Source of the DNA: Clostridium sp. AM30-24
GTDB lineage: Bacteria > Bacillota > Clostridia > Lachnospirales > Lachnospiraceae
Assembly: GCF_003480435.1 (NCBI RefSeq)
Contig: NZ_QUJB01000005.1
Location: 128,853-192,852, forward strand
Direction of reading: 5' to 3'
Length of the DNA stretch: 64,000 nt
How positions within the stretch are numbered: position 1 is the stretch's first letter; each line of letters starts with the position of its first letter. The notes beneath the pieces were generated by a model that was not told the origin of the DNA, searched no databases, and saw only the letters and a list, made by a program, of their open reading frames with translations. The position numbers and the translations under genes were made by a program. Below, one piece after another: positions 63,253 through 64,000 of this stretch.

Positions 63253-64000
63253 TTATGATGCTTTTTCTCTTTTTTCTAATATGATCCCGGATATTCTCAG
63301 GCCTTCCCGGCAGATGTTGGCTGCCGCATTTTCATCACGGTCCATCCGGTTTCCGCAGCTGCAAAGATATACCCGCTCTTCCAGTTTCAGATCATGTTTT
63401 ATTTTTCCACAACAACTGCATGTTCTGGAACTGGGATACCAGCGGTCGATGTGGACAAGCTTCTTCCCTTCCCGTTCCAGTTTATACTGCAAAAAATCTG
63501 TGAACATTCTCCAACCGTTGTCATGAACACTTTTTCCAAAATGATGTTCCCCGCTCATCGTCTTCAGATCCAGATCTTCAATACATACGATATCATAGAA
63601 ATTGGTTATCTTTCTTGATTCTTTATGCAGATAATCTTTTCTCTGGTGAGCGATATGTGTATGAATCCGCGCCACTTTTTTCTGCTGTTTTTTATAACGA
63701 TTGCTTCCCTTCCGGCAATGGCTCAGTTTTCTCTGTGCTTTCGCCAGTTTTTCCTCGCTGTTTCTGAAATAGTGCGGATAACCTGCATGTTTTCCATTGG
63801 AATCTACATATAGTTCTTTCATGGAAAAATCGAGTCCGACGGCCTGCCTTAAGTTCCTTATTTCCACCGGCTTTTCTTCACAAAAATACAGAAGAGAAAC
63901 ATAATACCGCCCATCAGCTTCCAGACAGACGGATGCACCTTTCAGGCAGGCATCTTCCCGGATCTTACGATGCTGCCGGATCCGGATCCAGCCAGTTTTG
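63253..64000 (-). CDS. tnpB: TnpB RNA-guided nuclease, 5' part beyond the window
   Basis: The frame is open to the window edge, giving the last ~248 residues of an IS605/IS1341-type TnpB (OrfB). The RuvC-like catalytic residues are all visible: D in VGLDFSMKELYV, E in VCIEDLDLKTM and D in DRDENAAANI. The zinc finger between the last two has CSCCG and CSCG. So the nuclease looks intact. TnpB cuts DNA under guidance of an RNA made from the element's right end and helps retain the transposon. No tnpA is visible; it may lie beyond the edge or the element may be tnpB-only. Confidence 0.93.
   Translation of the reverse strand, partial: KTGWIRIRQHRKIREDACLKGASVCLEADGRYYVSLLYFCEEKPVEIRNLRQAVGLDFSMKELYVDSNGKHAGYPHYFRNSEEKLAKAQRKLSHCRKGSNRYKKQQKKVARIHTHIAHQRKDYLHKESRKITNFYDIVCIEDLDLKTMSGEHHFGKSVHDNGWRMFTDFLQYKLEREGKKLVHIDRWYPSSRTCSCCGKIKHDLKLEERVYLCSCGNRMDRDENAAANICREGLRISGIILEKREKAS

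Noticed and set aside
1..64000. tRNA or rRNA genes
   Set aside because: No cloverleaf with a GTTC-type T arm next to a CCA or matching acceptor stem, and no rRNA segment, was recognised in any intergenic gap. A dedicated scan would settle this.

Overview
This window is a contiguous piece of chromosome from an anaerobic, endospore-forming Firmicute of the class Clostridia. Codon and base use near 50 percent GC, paired GlgC/GlgD, an archaeal-type ProS under T-box control, ATP-type PEP carboxykinase, desulfoferrodoxin, a set of sporulation genes (spoIIP, gpr, spoIIGA, sigE, a Spo0E-like peptide, a CotS-like kinase) and the gene order all point to a Lachnospiraceae-like bacterium. The family assignment is inference from gene content and I cannot name the species. 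No rRNA, tRNA, CRISPR array or prophage was found.

Layout. 1-5 kb: a secreted 3D-domain protein, then glgC-glgD (glycogen synthesis) and hemW with a double-NUDIX gene. 6-16 kb: the conserved block lepA / spoIIP-gpr / rpsT / holA / comEC, in the same relative order as in Bacillus, with a MATE exporter inserted. 16-20 kb: a GerMN lipoprotein, an orphan sensor histidine kinase, DegV, and a zinc-ribbon membrane protein. 20.6-37.2 kb: the division and cell-wall (dcw) cluster read on the minus strand, mraZ-rsmH-ftsL-PBP-(Cys-cluster protein)-PBP-mraY-murD-ftsW-murA-ftsQ-ftsZ, running into spoIIGA-sigE. It links septum synthesis to the mother-cell sigma factor and lacks murE, murF, murG, murB and murC. 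The promoters look informative: an array of 10-bp-phased GTGG repeats in front of mraZ (MraZ operator) and a wide-spaced spoIIG-type promoter in front of spoIIGA.

37.6-49 kb: lgt with a tiny Spo0E-like gene, an M20 amidohydrolase, ychF, a DUF1292 protein, cobO, a short UvrD-type helicase, gltX, mgtE and efp. 49-56 kb: yqeG, nrdR, a CotS-like gene, then T-box(Pro)-proS-bioY-cca. 56-60.3 kb: a marR gene and a heterodimeric ABC exporter whose two halves carry complementary ATPase-site defects. 60.8-64 kb: pckA, desulfoferrodoxin, and the 3' part of an IS605/IS1341-type tnpB element whose right end abuts, and probably supplies, the desulfoferrodoxin stop codon.

The accessory signal of most interest is intergenic. 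(i) Three near-identical ~135-bp elements fold as a closing stem around three hairpins, and a fourth site carries only the first hairpin. (ii) A wider set of short hairpins built on GTAACTGT/ACAGTTAC arms sits in at least six other intergenic sites. (iii) Two orphan sequences resemble IS605-type right ends or guide-RNA scaffolds and lie upstream of marR and lgt with no transposase or nuclease gene next to them. (iv) A 62-bp repeat occurs twice. None of these is explained by the protein-coding content.
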